The translations under genes were made by a program, and so were the position numbers. This document shows positions 1 through 6,792 of a stretch of 16,517 nucleotides of DNA, one piece after another (the stretch's first letter is position 1; each line of letters opens with the position of its first letter). The notes below the pieces were generated by a model. It did not search any database. It worked only from the letters and a program-made list of their open reading frames with translations, and was not told the origin of the DNA. The DNA comes from Verrucomicrobiota bacterium (GTDB lineage: Bacteria > Verrucomicrobiota > Verrucomicrobiia > Chthoniobacterales > UBA10450): the NCBI GenBank assembly GCA_003218815.1, contig QHON01000022.1:1-16517 (forward strand). The letters run 5' to 3'.

Positions 1-238
1 CCAAGAAAAGAAGAGCGACGGAAAGTGCCGCTATTAAAGTGTGATAAAACGAACGATGCATAAGAATTTGGACAGACTTTCTAATGCTCAAGCAATACAA
101 AATGTCAAGCGTGCGGCCACCGTTCGCGGCTTAAGAAATCTAAGTAAAAAGGTCCACTGGCATGACGAGGGACGGCTTGAATTGTGCGCGGTTTAATGCA
201 GAGTTCCGCCCATCTCCCCGCTGGCGATTCCAAAGATC

Positions 239-595
239 ATGCCCACCTACGAGTATTCTTGTCAAAAGTGCGGACAGGACTTCGAAGCATTTCAGTCAAT
301 GCGCGATGAGCCATTTGGCGAGTGCCCAAAGAATCTTTGCCGGTTGCCGAAATGGGGACATGGAAAGGTAAAGCGTCTGTTCGGCACGGGGGGCGGTCTT
401 ATTTTCAAGGGCTCGGGTTTTTACGCCACGGATTATCGAAGCGAGTCGTATAAAGAGGCTGCCAAGAAAGAAGCGCCTTCCACCTCGACTACCGCGGAAA
501 AATCAACCGCGCCGAAAGAAACCGGCGCCAAGACTGTGGCGCCAACATCGACAAAGACACCTGAGAAAAAGGCGCCAAAAGAACCGAACGAATGA
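239..595 (+). CDS. FmdB-family zinc-ribbon protein
   Basis: A 118-residue protein whose first 70 residues match the FmdB/CxxC_CXXC_SSSS putative regulatory family. It starts MPTYEY, has a first zinc knuckle C8-x2-C11, a second Cys pair C29-x4-C34, and then the family hallmark run around residues 51-67 (GGLIFKGSGFYATDYRS). The tail after residue 70 is Lys/Ala/Pro/Thr-rich and looks disordered. The second pair is CX4C rather than the usual CXXC and is followed by a short basic insert. The family is small and cytoplasmic, and its molecular role is not firmly established; some members are annotated as transcriptional regulators of amidase operons. The start is set by the conserved N-terminus; no clear Shine-Dalgarno sequence precedes it. 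An overlapping frame starting at 162 is a shadow. The family call is confident, the function is not. Confidence 0.92.
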   Translation: MPTYEYSCQKCGQDFEAFQSMRDEPFGECPKNLCRLPKWGHGKVKRLFGTGGGLIFKGSGFYATDYRSESYKEAAKKEAPSTSTTAEKSTAPKETGAKTVAPTSTKTPEKKAPKEPNE

Positions 596-651
596 AGGTC
601 GACTAGATTCGGAAGAAGATCGCCTTAGCTTGATGACGCCGTAATAGGACA

Positions 652-691
652 ACCGGCGGCTCGCCCTTTACACCCCTGCGAGTCCGCCGGT
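652..691. terminator. Stem-loop between convergent genes
   Basis: Arm ACCGGCGGCTCG at 652-663 pairs with CGAGTCCGCCGGT at 679-691, giving 12 base pairs with a single bulged T and a 15-nt loop. It lies between the ends of the fmdB-like gene (595) and the convergent secreted-protein gene (755), where a bidirectional terminator would be expected. Neither side has a strong T tract, so intrinsic termination is uncertain. Confidence 0.45.
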
Positions 692-754
692 CAACCAACC
701 GGAAAGACCGGCAATCGAACGCCGAATAAGCCCAGGGCTGGTTATCACCATAAC

Positions 755-1417
755 CTAATAGCGATCAGTCATGCCGTAATCGCGCTGATTTCGGCTGCCT
801 TCGTAGGCTCGAATCGCGCGTCGCGTCTCTGGTCCCATGATTCCATCAATAGAACCATGATAGTAGCCCGCTCGAGCTAGCCGGCGTTGTAACTGCGCGA
901 CCGAAGATCCTCCGCGGGAACGATCACCGTATCCGTATCCTTGATTGCCGTAACCGGCGTCGCCGTAATAATTCCCGTAATCGTAATCGTACCCGTATCC
1001 GTATGGGTAACCATAACCATAGTCGTATCCGTATGGGTAGCCGTAACCGTATCCGTACGGATATCCCCACCCCAAGCCCCAGAACGGAAAGCCGAAGCTG
1101 CCGATGAAGATGACGTCATTATTATTATGATGATGGTGGCGCCAATTGCCGCCGTTCCAATTGTTCCAATTGCCTCCGCTCCAGCGCTGTCCACTCCAAT
1201 TGCCGCCGTTCCAATTGCGACCGCTCCAAGTGCCGCCTCCCCAACGCTGGCCACTCCATGTGCCCATTCCGCTGCGAGTAAACGTGTGCCCGCCACGCGC
1301 TGGCATCGAAGCGAAATGCCTGCCACCGTAGCCGCCTTGCGGAGCAGCGCTTACTGCGGATGTAGTCAACGTAACCGCGGCGAAACAACTTAAGAAAAGG
1401 ATGAGTTTTGCATTCAT
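755..1417 (-). CDS. Secreted Gly/Tyr/Trp-rich protein with C-terminal peptidoglycan-binding domain
   Basis: A 220-residue protein with a signal peptide (residues 1-24, probable cleavage after AVSA). Next comes a Trp/Gly/Asn-rich tandem-repeat segment (54-92) with a period of about five residues, then HHHHNNN (94-100), a hydrophobic patch (101-118), and a Tyr/Gly-rich segment (about 119-164) built from YGYGYPYGYDYG-like units. Residues 172-206 resemble the PG_binding_1 domain: VAQLQRRLARAGYY, then IDGIMGPETRRAIRAYE. The family domain binds peptidoglycan, so I infer an envelope-anchored or surface protein with an aromatic low-complexity body. The start ATG (1417-1415) is fixed by the signal peptide. 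An inverted repeat lies just upstream of the start. Two other long frames over this region (877-1326 minus, 941-1393 plus) are artefacts of the repetitive composition. No specific biochemical role can be assigned. Confidence 0.85.
   Translation of the reverse strand: MNAKLILFLSCFAAVTLTTSAVSAAPQGGYGGRHFASMPARGGHTFTRSGMGTWSGQRWGGGTWSGRNWNGGNWSGQRWSGGNWNNWNGGNWRHHHHNNNDVIFIGSFGFPFWGLGWGYPYGYGYGYPYGYDYGYGYPYGYGYDYDYGNYYGDAGYGNQGYGYGDRSRGGSSVAQLQRRLARAGYYHGSIDGIMGPETRRAIRAYEGSRNQRDYGMTDRY
968..1063. repeat. Tyr/Gly-coding direct repeats inside a gene
   Basis: The 16-nt unit CGTATCCGTATGGGTA occurs at 994-1009 and 1024-1039 with 30-bp spacing, and a degenerate copy sits at 1048-1063. On the minus strand it encodes YPYG-type units of the secreted protein. 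It is a coding repeat, not a CRISPR array. Confidence 0.75.
1142..1258. repeat. Trp/Gly/Asn-coding 15-bp-period repeat inside a gene
   Basis: Minus-strand residues 54-92 run as five-residue units (WSGQR, WGGGT, WSGRN, WNGGN, WSGQR, WSGGN). At the DNA level, CCAATTG and CCGCTCC/CCGTTCC motifs recur about every 15 bp. Such a repeat can expand or contract by slippage without breaking the frame. Confidence 0.7.
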
Positions 1418-1423
1418 ATAGTA

Positions 1424-1453
1424 TTTGGGTGTCTATCGATTAGACACCTCAAA
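1424..1453. promoter_or_regulatory. Inverted repeat in a divergent promoter region
   Basis: GGTGTCTA (1428-1435) and TAGACACC (1441-1448) form a perfect 8-bp stem around the 5-nt loop TCGAT. The stem extends with TTTG (1424-1427) and CAAA (1450-1453) past one unpaired T. It starts 7 nt upstream of the start codon of the minus-strand secreted-protein gene and about 100 nt upstream of the plus-strand gene at 1555. It could be an operator for either gene or a 5'-leader hairpin of the minus-strand gene. The sequence does not decide between them. Confidence 0.45.
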
Positions 1454-1554
1454 TTGGGAAGAGTCTCGGTATTTCCGCTGGCCAAGAAAAAAATCTCGCT
1501 GCCAGTTCGTGCTCGCCCCTCCACGTCGCCTCCATTATTATCCGCTACCCACCG

Positions 1555-2844
1555 ATGAAGACTGTCCGTCGCGCGATCTTCATATTGATATTGCCGGTCT
1601 TAGCCTTCCAATCGCTCCGCGCGGCGCCACCGGCACGCAGCGTGAGTCCCTCACGGCAATTTATCATCTACGCCTCCAGTACGGCACTGCGCGGAGCGGT
1701 CTCTGAGCTTGCAGAGCAGACTAAGGCCAATTTGCTCACGCTGTTACGACAGCCCGACAGGTGGAAAACGCCGATCGTCGTCAATTTGCAGCCGGCGCAG
1801 GCGAATCTGCCGGAGATTCCGTCGGCCGCGTTGCGTTTTAGCCAGACTGGGTTTGGTCTCAAGCTCCAGCTCGACTTGACCATCGGCGAAAGCATCGACG
1901 CCGCTTTGGTCGAGCGTGAGCTACTGCGCGCAATTCTATTGGAAATGATTTACCGAAGCGAACCGGACGTCGCTCCTGGCACTGCCTTCGTCGAGCCCCC
2001 GGATTGGCTACTGGATGGCGTGCTCGCGATCATGCCGGGGCGGGATCGCGGGCCGCTTGTGGAAGCGCTCTCGGTGTCGGACAAACAGACGTCGGTGGAA
2101 GAATTTCTTCGGCAACGCCCGGCGCTTCTCGATTCACCCGCTCGCCTGCTTTATCGCGCCTATTCACTTTCGCTCCTGGAACTGCTTGTCAACGGAACCG
2201 ACGGGCATTCGCGACTAACGCGGTACATTGACAATTTATCGCATGCCTCAAACGATCCATTCGCCGATCTGAAGGCGCAGTTTCCACTGCTGGGCGACGA
2301 TGTGAAAAAAACCTGGCAATCGGCATTGGCGCGACCAAGCGGCGCGCAAAACTACCAGTTGCTCACTTTCGCCGAAAGCGAGCAACGGCTTGACGAATTG
2401 CTGCGCGTTAAGATTCCAGATGCCGGAAACTCATCCAAGCAAGTAGAGCTCAGCGAACTCGCCCAGAGAAAGCTTTCCGCGGTGGAGAAGATGGCCCTCA
2501 GTCGAGTGAGCGAGAATTTAGTCTTGCTCACAATCCGGGCGAATCCGGTAATGCGTCCGATTGTCCGGGAATATCAGCAAATCGCCGCGCTCCTAGTGCG
2601 TGGTAAAAGGAAGAGAGTCGCTCAGCGTCTCGCGCGTGTGCAGGCGACGCGTACGACGCTCGGGGCACGCATGAGCGACATCGATGACTACATGAACTGG
2701 TTCGAAGCGACACAATCAAAGACTGGGAGCGGAGTCTTCGTCGATTACCTCAGAGCCGTGGGTGAGTCGCAAATACCTGCTCCGCGGCGGCGCGATCCAC
2801 TTTCGGTTTATCTCGATTCGGTCGACGAACAATTCGAGGATTAG
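1555..2844 (+). CDS. Secreted protein resembling a gluzincin metallopeptidase that has lost its zinc ligands
   Basis: A 429-residue protein with an N-terminal signal peptide (about residues 1-23, cleavage after LRA). I do not recognise a named family. Residues 121-125 read RELLR at the place where a gluzincin peptidase would carry HExxH. About 24 residues later PPDWLLDGVLA (148-158) resembles the PxWLxEG segment that supplies the third zinc ligand, here with Asp154 for Glu. If the match is right, both zinc histidines are replaced by Arg (R121, R125) and the protein is a non-catalytic relative of the peptidase MA fold. The C-terminal half (residues about 270-400) is helical, charged and possibly coiled coil. 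Transcribed alone; the preceding gene is divergent and a VOC gene remnant follows. That it is an exported protein is well supported; the pseudo-peptidase idea is inference. Confidence 0.8.
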   Translation: MKTVRRAIFILILPVLAFQSLRAAPPARSVSPSRQFIIYASSTALRGAVSELAEQTKANLLTLLRQPDRWKTPIVVNLQPAQANLPEIPSAALRFSQTGFGLKLQLDLTIGESIDAALVERELLRAILLEMIYRSEPDVAPGTAFVEPPDWLLDGVLAIMPGRDRGPLVEALSVSDKQTSVEEFLRQRPALLDSPARLLYRAYSLSLLELLVNGTDGHSRLTRYIDNLSHASNDPFADLKAQFPLLGDDVKKTWQSALARPSGAQNYQLLTFAESEQRLDELLRVKIPDAGNSSKQVELSELAQRKLSAVEKMALSRVSENLVLLTIRANPVMRPIVREYQQIAALLVRGKRKRVAQRLARVQATRTTLGARMSDIDDYMNWFEATQSKTGSGVFVDYLRAVGESQIPAPRRRDPLSVYLDSVDEQFED

Positions 2845-2848
2845 TCGT

Positions 2849-3068
2849 ATGCACGAATCACTCGGCAATACGATCGATTACATCGAGACGCGCTCGCGCA
2901 ATCTTGCTGAGACGAAACGCTTTTTCTCCGCTCTTTGGTTGGTCGTTGGTAGATTACGGCCCGGACTACTCCTCGTTCGACGATTGTCGAATGGCTGACG
3001 GCTTTTTCACTTCGGAAAAAACTGCAGACGTTAGGTCGGGAGTTCACTTGTCGTTTTTTATTTCCTGA
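2849..3068 (+). pseudogene. Frameshifted, truncated glyoxalase/VOC-family gene
   Basis: Beginning at an ATG 4 nt after the previous stop, the first frame (2849 to about 2934) reads NTIDYIETRSRNLAETKRFF, typical of the first beta-alpha unit of vicinal-oxygen-chelate (glyoxalase/bleomycin-resistance) proteins. The family continues with FGW and an acidic aromatic run. That continuation is present but in a different frame, starting near 2932: GWSLVDYGPDYSSFDD, then a GFFTSEKTADV segment, ending at TGA 3066-3068. The two halves join if two bases were lost (or one gained) around 2931-2935, within GCTCTTTGG. The rest of the protein, including the second beta-alpha-beta-beta-beta module, is absent; a usual single-domain VOC protein is about 120 residues, and only about 72 are represented. 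No single frame spans it, so it cannot give a functional VOC protein. Confidence 0.8.
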
Positions 3069-3149
3069 ATTCACCGTTTGTTCGGATAAGTAGCAGTTGT
3101 CGATCTTCCCGGCAGTTGCTCATTCAACGGTTGCTGATTATGATAGGCA

Positions 3150-3172
3150 GCGCGATCAAACCGCGCCTTTTT
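3150..3172 (+). terminator. Terminator-like hairpin just before the Minf_1886-family start codon
   Basis: GCGCG (3150-3154) pairs with CGCGC (3162-3166) around the 7-nt loop ATCAAAC. C and five T residues (3168-3172) follow, the layout of a short intrinsic terminator. It ends 7 nt before the ATG at 3180, so it may stop read-through from the pseudogene region or act as a leader element for the next operon. The stem is only five base pairs, so termination strength is uncertain. Confidence 0.45.
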
Positions 3173-3179
3173 CATTCTC

Positions 3180-3614
3180 ATGCAAAAAATTGGCTTTACC
3201 GAAGCTCTTGATTCAATTGTCGCGAATGATCCGCGTTATCAGCGGGACGCGTACGTCTTTCTGCGGGACGCCCTCGATTTTACGACCAAGCAGCAGAAGA
3301 AAATCAAGGGCGCCACGGTGCGTCATGTGGCTGGACCGGAATTGCTCGACGGCGTGCGACAATATGCTCTCAAGGAATTCGGGCCGATGGTGATGACGGT
3401 ATTTTCCGCCTGGGGAATTCATTGCTGCGAAGATATCGGGCACATGGTTTTCAACTTGATCGAAGCGGGAATTTTCGGGAAGACGGAGGAAGATTCGCTG
3501 GAGGATTTCAAGAACGTATATGATTTTAAAGAGGCTTTTGTGAAGCCGTTCGCTCCGGCCAACCCAACGGCGTCCGAACCTCGGCTGGAATTGCCAGTGC
3601 CTAAATCCGTATGA
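3180..3614 (+). CDS. Minf_1886-family protein (Planctomycetes/Verrucomicrobia-restricted)
   Basis: A 144-residue cytoplasmic protein without signal peptide or membrane segment. I recognise the pattern of the Minf_1886 family: FTEALDSIVANDPRY near the N-terminus, AYVFLRDALDFT (residues 24-35), RHVAGPELLDGVRQYALKEFGPM (48-70), WGIHCCEDIGHMVFNLIEAGIFGKTEEDS (78-106) and DFKEAFVKPF near 115-124. The family is known mostly from Planctomycetes and Verrucomicrobia and has no established function. The ATG at 3180 fits the conserved N-terminus; the frame upstream has no better start before a TAG at 3144-3146. The last codons overlap the M16 peptidase start (ATGA at 3611-3614), which implies translational coupling. 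The C-terminal 20 residues are Pro-rich and poorly conserved-looking. Confidence 0.88.
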   Translation: MQKIGFTEALDSIVANDPRYQRDAYVFLRDALDFTTKQQKKIKGATVRHVAGPELLDGVRQYALKEFGPMVMTVFSAWGIHCCEDIGHMVFNLIEAGIFGKTEEDSLEDFKNVYDFKEAFVKPFAPANPTASEPRLELPVPKSV

Positions 3615-6253
3615 TCCGATTTGCGCCGGGTCTGGCGCTGATCGTTGCGAGTATGTTTAGTTCTGCCAATCTGAAAGCAGCACCGACCGACAATTCGACG
3701 GGGATCACCTTTCCGTCGAGCTCCGCACAAAAATGGTTTCTGCCAAATGGACTCACGATCATCGTGCAGGAAGATCACAGCGCTCCGGTGGCAAGTGTGC
3801 AGGCGTGGTGCGCCACGGGCAGCATCGACGAGGACGAACATCTCGGTGCCGGGTTGTCTCACATTCTCGAACACATGCTCTTCAAAGGCACAAAGACGCG
3901 ATCGACCAATGTGATCGCGCAAAAAATCCAGGATGTCGGCGGTTACATTAACGCCTACACCTCTTTCGATCGCACAGTTTTTTGGATCGACGTACCGAAG
4001 GATGGCATCGCCACTGCCCTCGACGTTTTAGCTGATGCGATGATGAACTCGACCCTGCCGCCGGAGGAGTACCAGAAAGAGCAGGAAGTAATCCGGCGTG
4101 AATTCGCCATGGGCTTGGATGATCCCGACCGCGTGGTCGGGCTGCGGCTTTTTGCCACCGCCTATCAACGACATCCGTACCGCTTTCCGGTGATCGGCGA
4201 GATAGAAATTTACAACCAGCTTACGCACGAACAGGTGATGCAGTATTACAAAACGCGCTACGTTCCGAACAATCTTACCTTTGTCGTGGCGGGAGATGTC
4301 GATGCGGAGAAAGTGCGTCAACAGCTTACCGAATTTTTCAAGGCGTACCCAGAGAAATCACTAAAGCCGCTCTTCATTCCTGAGGAACCGCCGCAACTGG
4401 GTCGGCGGGAAGTGCACGAGGAATTTGCAACCGAACTGACGCATCTCTCGCTCGCCTGGCATATTCCAGAAGTCACGAATCCGGACGTCCCCGCACTCGA
4501 TCTTCTCTCGAGTATTCTTGGCGATGGGCGCAGTTCGCGCTTGTACCGGCGCGTGCGGGAAGAAGCGGGTCTGGCCTACCGGATTTCAGCATTCTCTTAC
4601 ACGCCGGGCGATCCGGGCTTGTTTGGAATCGATGCCACTCTTGATCCGAAGAAACGCGAGGCAGCGGAGCAATTGGTCCTGCGCATTCTTGATGAAGTAA
4701 AGCAAGCCGGCGTTACGACAGAGGAGTTGATGAAAGCCAAAAAAATATCGCTCAGTCATCATCTCGGCGCACTTACTACGGTGCGCGGCCAGGCTTCCGA
4801 TATTGGCTCGAATTGGTTGCTGACGCGCAATCTGAATTTCAGCCGGGATTATCTGGATGCCGCCCAGAAGGTGACGCTCGATGACATTAAACGAGTCGCG
4901 GCACGTTACCTGACGAACGAAAACCTTACGGTTGTCTCGTTGAATCCCAAAGGTTCGCTGCTCGCAAAGACCGAGGCGGCAAAACCCGTCGGCGTAGGTG
5001 AGGTCCAAAAGTTCGAACTCTCGAATGGATTGCGACTTTTGGTGCGCCAAGATGCGCGCCTGCCGCTGGTCGCAATTGGCGCAGTTTTTCGCAGCGGCCT
5101 TCTCGCGGAAACGCCGCAAACAAATGGCATCACACGCTTAATGGCGAAGGTGCTTTTGAAAGGAACCAAGACGCGCACCGCCGAGCAGATTGCAAATCAG
5201 ATCGAAGCAGTCGGTGGCTCCATTTCAAGCGAGGCGGGCAACAATAGCTTCGCCGTTTCGCTCGATATCACCAAGCCCGATGTGAAATTGGGCGTCGAGT
5301 TGCTCTCGGATGTGCTGCTGAATGCGACCATGCCGGAAGAAGCGATTGCGCGCGAAAAAGAAGTCCAAATTGCCGCGATCAAACAGGATGAAGAGCAGCT
5401 GACGACTGTGGCGCGTAATATCTTGCGGCAAGCGCTTTTCACGCAGCATCCTTACGCGCTGCGGGCAAATGGTTCGGTCGATTCGATCCAGCGGTTGACT
5501 CGGAAAGATCTGCTCGAATTTCGAGATCGCTATGTTGTCGCAAAAAACGGAGTCATTTTCGTCTTTGGCGATGTGAAGGCAGCAGAGGTCAAACAGCTCT
5601 TCGAGCAGGCCCTTGCTGGGATGAAACCCGGCACGCTCGCCTTGACCGATGCACATCCGGCCGCGCCGCTGAACAAAATTGAGACTGTCGAAAGCCGAAA
5701 AGAGAAAGCGCAGGGGGTAATCATGGTCGGATATCGCGGCGCAGATATTTTCAGCCCGGACCGATACCCGCTGCAGCTAATCGATGAGGCAAGTAGCGAT
5801 CTTGGCTCGCGTTTTTTCGTTCGGATTCGTGAGCAGATGGGGCTGGCCTACTATGTCGGTGCTAACCAGATGGAGGGGCTCGTGCCGGGACTTTTCGCCT
5901 TCTACCTCGGAACGGACCCGCAAAAGATCGAGCCAGTAAAAACAGCGTTGCTCGATGAAATCCACAAACTGGCGACTGACGGTCTTACGAATGAAGAATT
6001 AGCGCGCGCGAAAAAGAAGGTGATCGGACAGCAGGAGATTGCGAATCAGAGCAACGATTCATTCGGGTACCAATGCGCGCTGGACGAGATCTACGGGCTT
6101 GGCTTCAATTATTACAAATCCCTCGAGCACGGTGTCGAGGCAGTCTCGCTCGATGATATTAAGCGCGTGGCCGCGAAATATTTTCGCGATCAACCTTACG
6201 TTCTTGCGACGGTGCGACCGCCGGAAGGCTCCGCAGCCGCGAACAAGAAGTGA
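3611..6253 (+). CDS. Secreted M16-family zinc peptidase, two fused M16 units
   Basis: An 880-residue protein with a signal peptide (about residues 1-24), so probably periplasmic. The first M16 unit (about 40-450) carries the inverted zinc motif HILEH (H84-x2-E87-H88). Glu164 in VIRREF lies 76 residues after H88 and fits the third zinc ligand of the HxxEH-x(74-76)-E pattern. The second unit (about 475-870) begins VQKFELSNGLRLLV. At the motif position it has RLMAK (509-513), so it is catalytically dead. It keeps the C-terminal RIREQMGLAYYV segment used in substrate binding. One active and one inactive unit in a single chain resembles PqqL/processing-peptidase arrangements. Known M16 enzymes cut peptides inside a closed chamber. 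The start overlaps the upstream gene by 4 nt, and the DUF1844 gene follows after 3 nt, so they form one operon. Confidence 0.95.
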   Translation: MIRFAPGLALIVASMFSSANLKAAPTDNSTGITFPSSSAQKWFLPNGLTIIVQEDHSAPVASVQAWCATGSIDEDEHLGAGLSHILEHMLFKGTKTRSTNVIAQKIQDVGGYINAYTSFDRTVFWIDVPKDGIATALDVLADAMMNSTLPPEEYQKEQEVIRREFAMGLDDPDRVVGLRLFATAYQRHPYRFPVIGEIEIYNQLTHEQVMQYYKTRYVPNNLTFVVAGDVDAEKVRQQLTEFFKAYPEKSLKPLFIPEEPPQLGRREVHEEFATELTHLSLAWHIPEVTNPDVPALDLLSSILGDGRSSRLYRRVREEAGLAYRISAFSYTPGDPGLFGIDATLDPKKREAAEQLVLRILDEVKQAGVTTEELMKAKKISLSHHLGALTTVRGQASDIGSNWLLTRNLNFSRDYLDAAQKVTLDDIKRVAARYLTNENLTVVSLNPKGSLLAKTEAAKPVGVGEVQKFELSNGLRLLVRQDARLPLVAIGAVFRSGLLAETPQTNGITRLMAKVLLKGTKTRTAEQIANQIEAVGGSISSEAGNNSFAVSLDITKPDVKLGVELLSDVLLNATMPEEAIAREKEVQIAAIKQDEEQLTTVARNILRQALFTQHPYALRANGSVDSIQRLTRKDLLEFRDRYVVAKNGVIFVFGDVKAAEVKQLFEQALAGMKPGTLALTDAHPAAPLNKIETVESRKEKAQGVIMVGYRGADIFSPDRYPLQLIDEASSDLGSRFFVRIREQMGLAYYVGANQMEGLVPGLFAFYLGTDPQKIEPVKTALLDEIHKLATDGLTNEELARAKKKVIGQQEIANQSNDSFGYQCALDEIYGLGFNYYKSLEHGVEAVSLDDIKRVAAKYFRDQPYVLATVRPPEGSAAANKK

Positions 6254-6256
6254 GCC

Positions 6257-6700
6257 ATGGCTGAAGTCCAGACCAGCGTACAGAGCGGCGAGCTTTCGCA
6301 ACGCTTCATCGAGTTTGTGATGATGCATGCACAAAACGCGGCGCTGTTTCTCGGTCAGATTCCAAATCCAAAAACCGGCGAAGGCGAAGTGAATCTGGAA
6401 CTGGCAAAAATGTTCATCGATCAATTGGCAATGATTCAGGAAAAAACGCGAGGAAATCTGACAAGCGAAGAGTCCACAGTGCTAGGCAACGCGCTTTCCA
6501 ATTTGCAGATGGCGTATGTCGAAGTTGCGCAGAAAACCTCCGGAGTCGCGACTCCGGCCCCGGGTCCGAAGCCGGAGCAGCAGCCTGCCTCCCCGGAGAA
6601 AAGCACCGAAGGGGAGTCAAAAGCATCCGAGCCAATTTCGGCTTCGGTTTCAAACGAGTCCGAGTCTAAGAAGAAGTTCACGAAGAGCTACGGGCCTTGA
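6257..6700 (+). CDS. DUF1844 domain protein
   Basis: A 147-residue protein. Residues about 12-95 match DUF1844: a helix with FIEFVMMHAQNAALFLGQIPNP, then NLELAKMFIDQLAMIQEKTRGNL, a TSEE turn and a closing helix around NALSNLQMAYVEVAQ. The remaining 50 residues are a Pro/Ser/Glu/Lys-rich, probably disordered tail. The family is small, widespread in several phyla and of unknown function; it has no signal peptide. The ATG lies 3 nt after the stop of the M16 peptidase gene, so the two are almost certainly co-transcribed and perhaps coupled. The stop overlaps a TTG that could start the next reading frame. Confidence 0.9.
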   Translation: MAEVQTSVQSGELSQRFIEFVMMHAQNAALFLGQIPNPKTGEGEVNLELAKMFIDQLAMIQEKTRGNLTSEESTVLGNALSNLQMAYVEVAQKTSGVATPAPGPKPEQQPASPEKSTEGESKASEPISASVSNESESKKKFTKSYGP

Positions 6701-6792
6701 TCAGTTGCGACCCCGAAGACATCCGGGCTCGCATTAATTCAATCGACGGTCATAGACCGCCGCTACAGTTTCGACTCGCGAATTCAAATTAC

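Noticed and set aside
68..101. TTGGAC and TACAAA as a promoter for the fmdB-like gene
   Set aside because: The spacing of 22 nt is too long and the -10 match is weak.
994..1063. CRISPR-like regularly spaced repeats
   Set aside because: Units are short, degenerate, in frame and code for Tyr/Gly; there are no unique spacers.
941..1393. Long plus-strand frame opposite the Gly/Tyr-rich gene
   Set aside because: Its Val/Ile/Thr-rich translation is the mirror of the Tyr/Gly repeat; it lacks domains, while the minus strand has a signal peptide and a PG-binding domain.
4586..5119. 177-residue minus-strand frame inside the M16 peptidase gene
   Set aside because: Antisense shadow of a well-supported peptidase; composition without domain features.
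5129..5143. Second active site in the M16 peptidase
   Set aside because: The position of HxxEH reads RLMAK, so the second unit cannot bind zinc in the known way.
6697..6792. TTG start giving topoisomerase IB 32 extra residues
   Set aside because: The extra residues do not resemble the family, and an ATG at 6793 lies just before the conserved region. The TTGA overlap with the DUF1844 stop keeps it possible.
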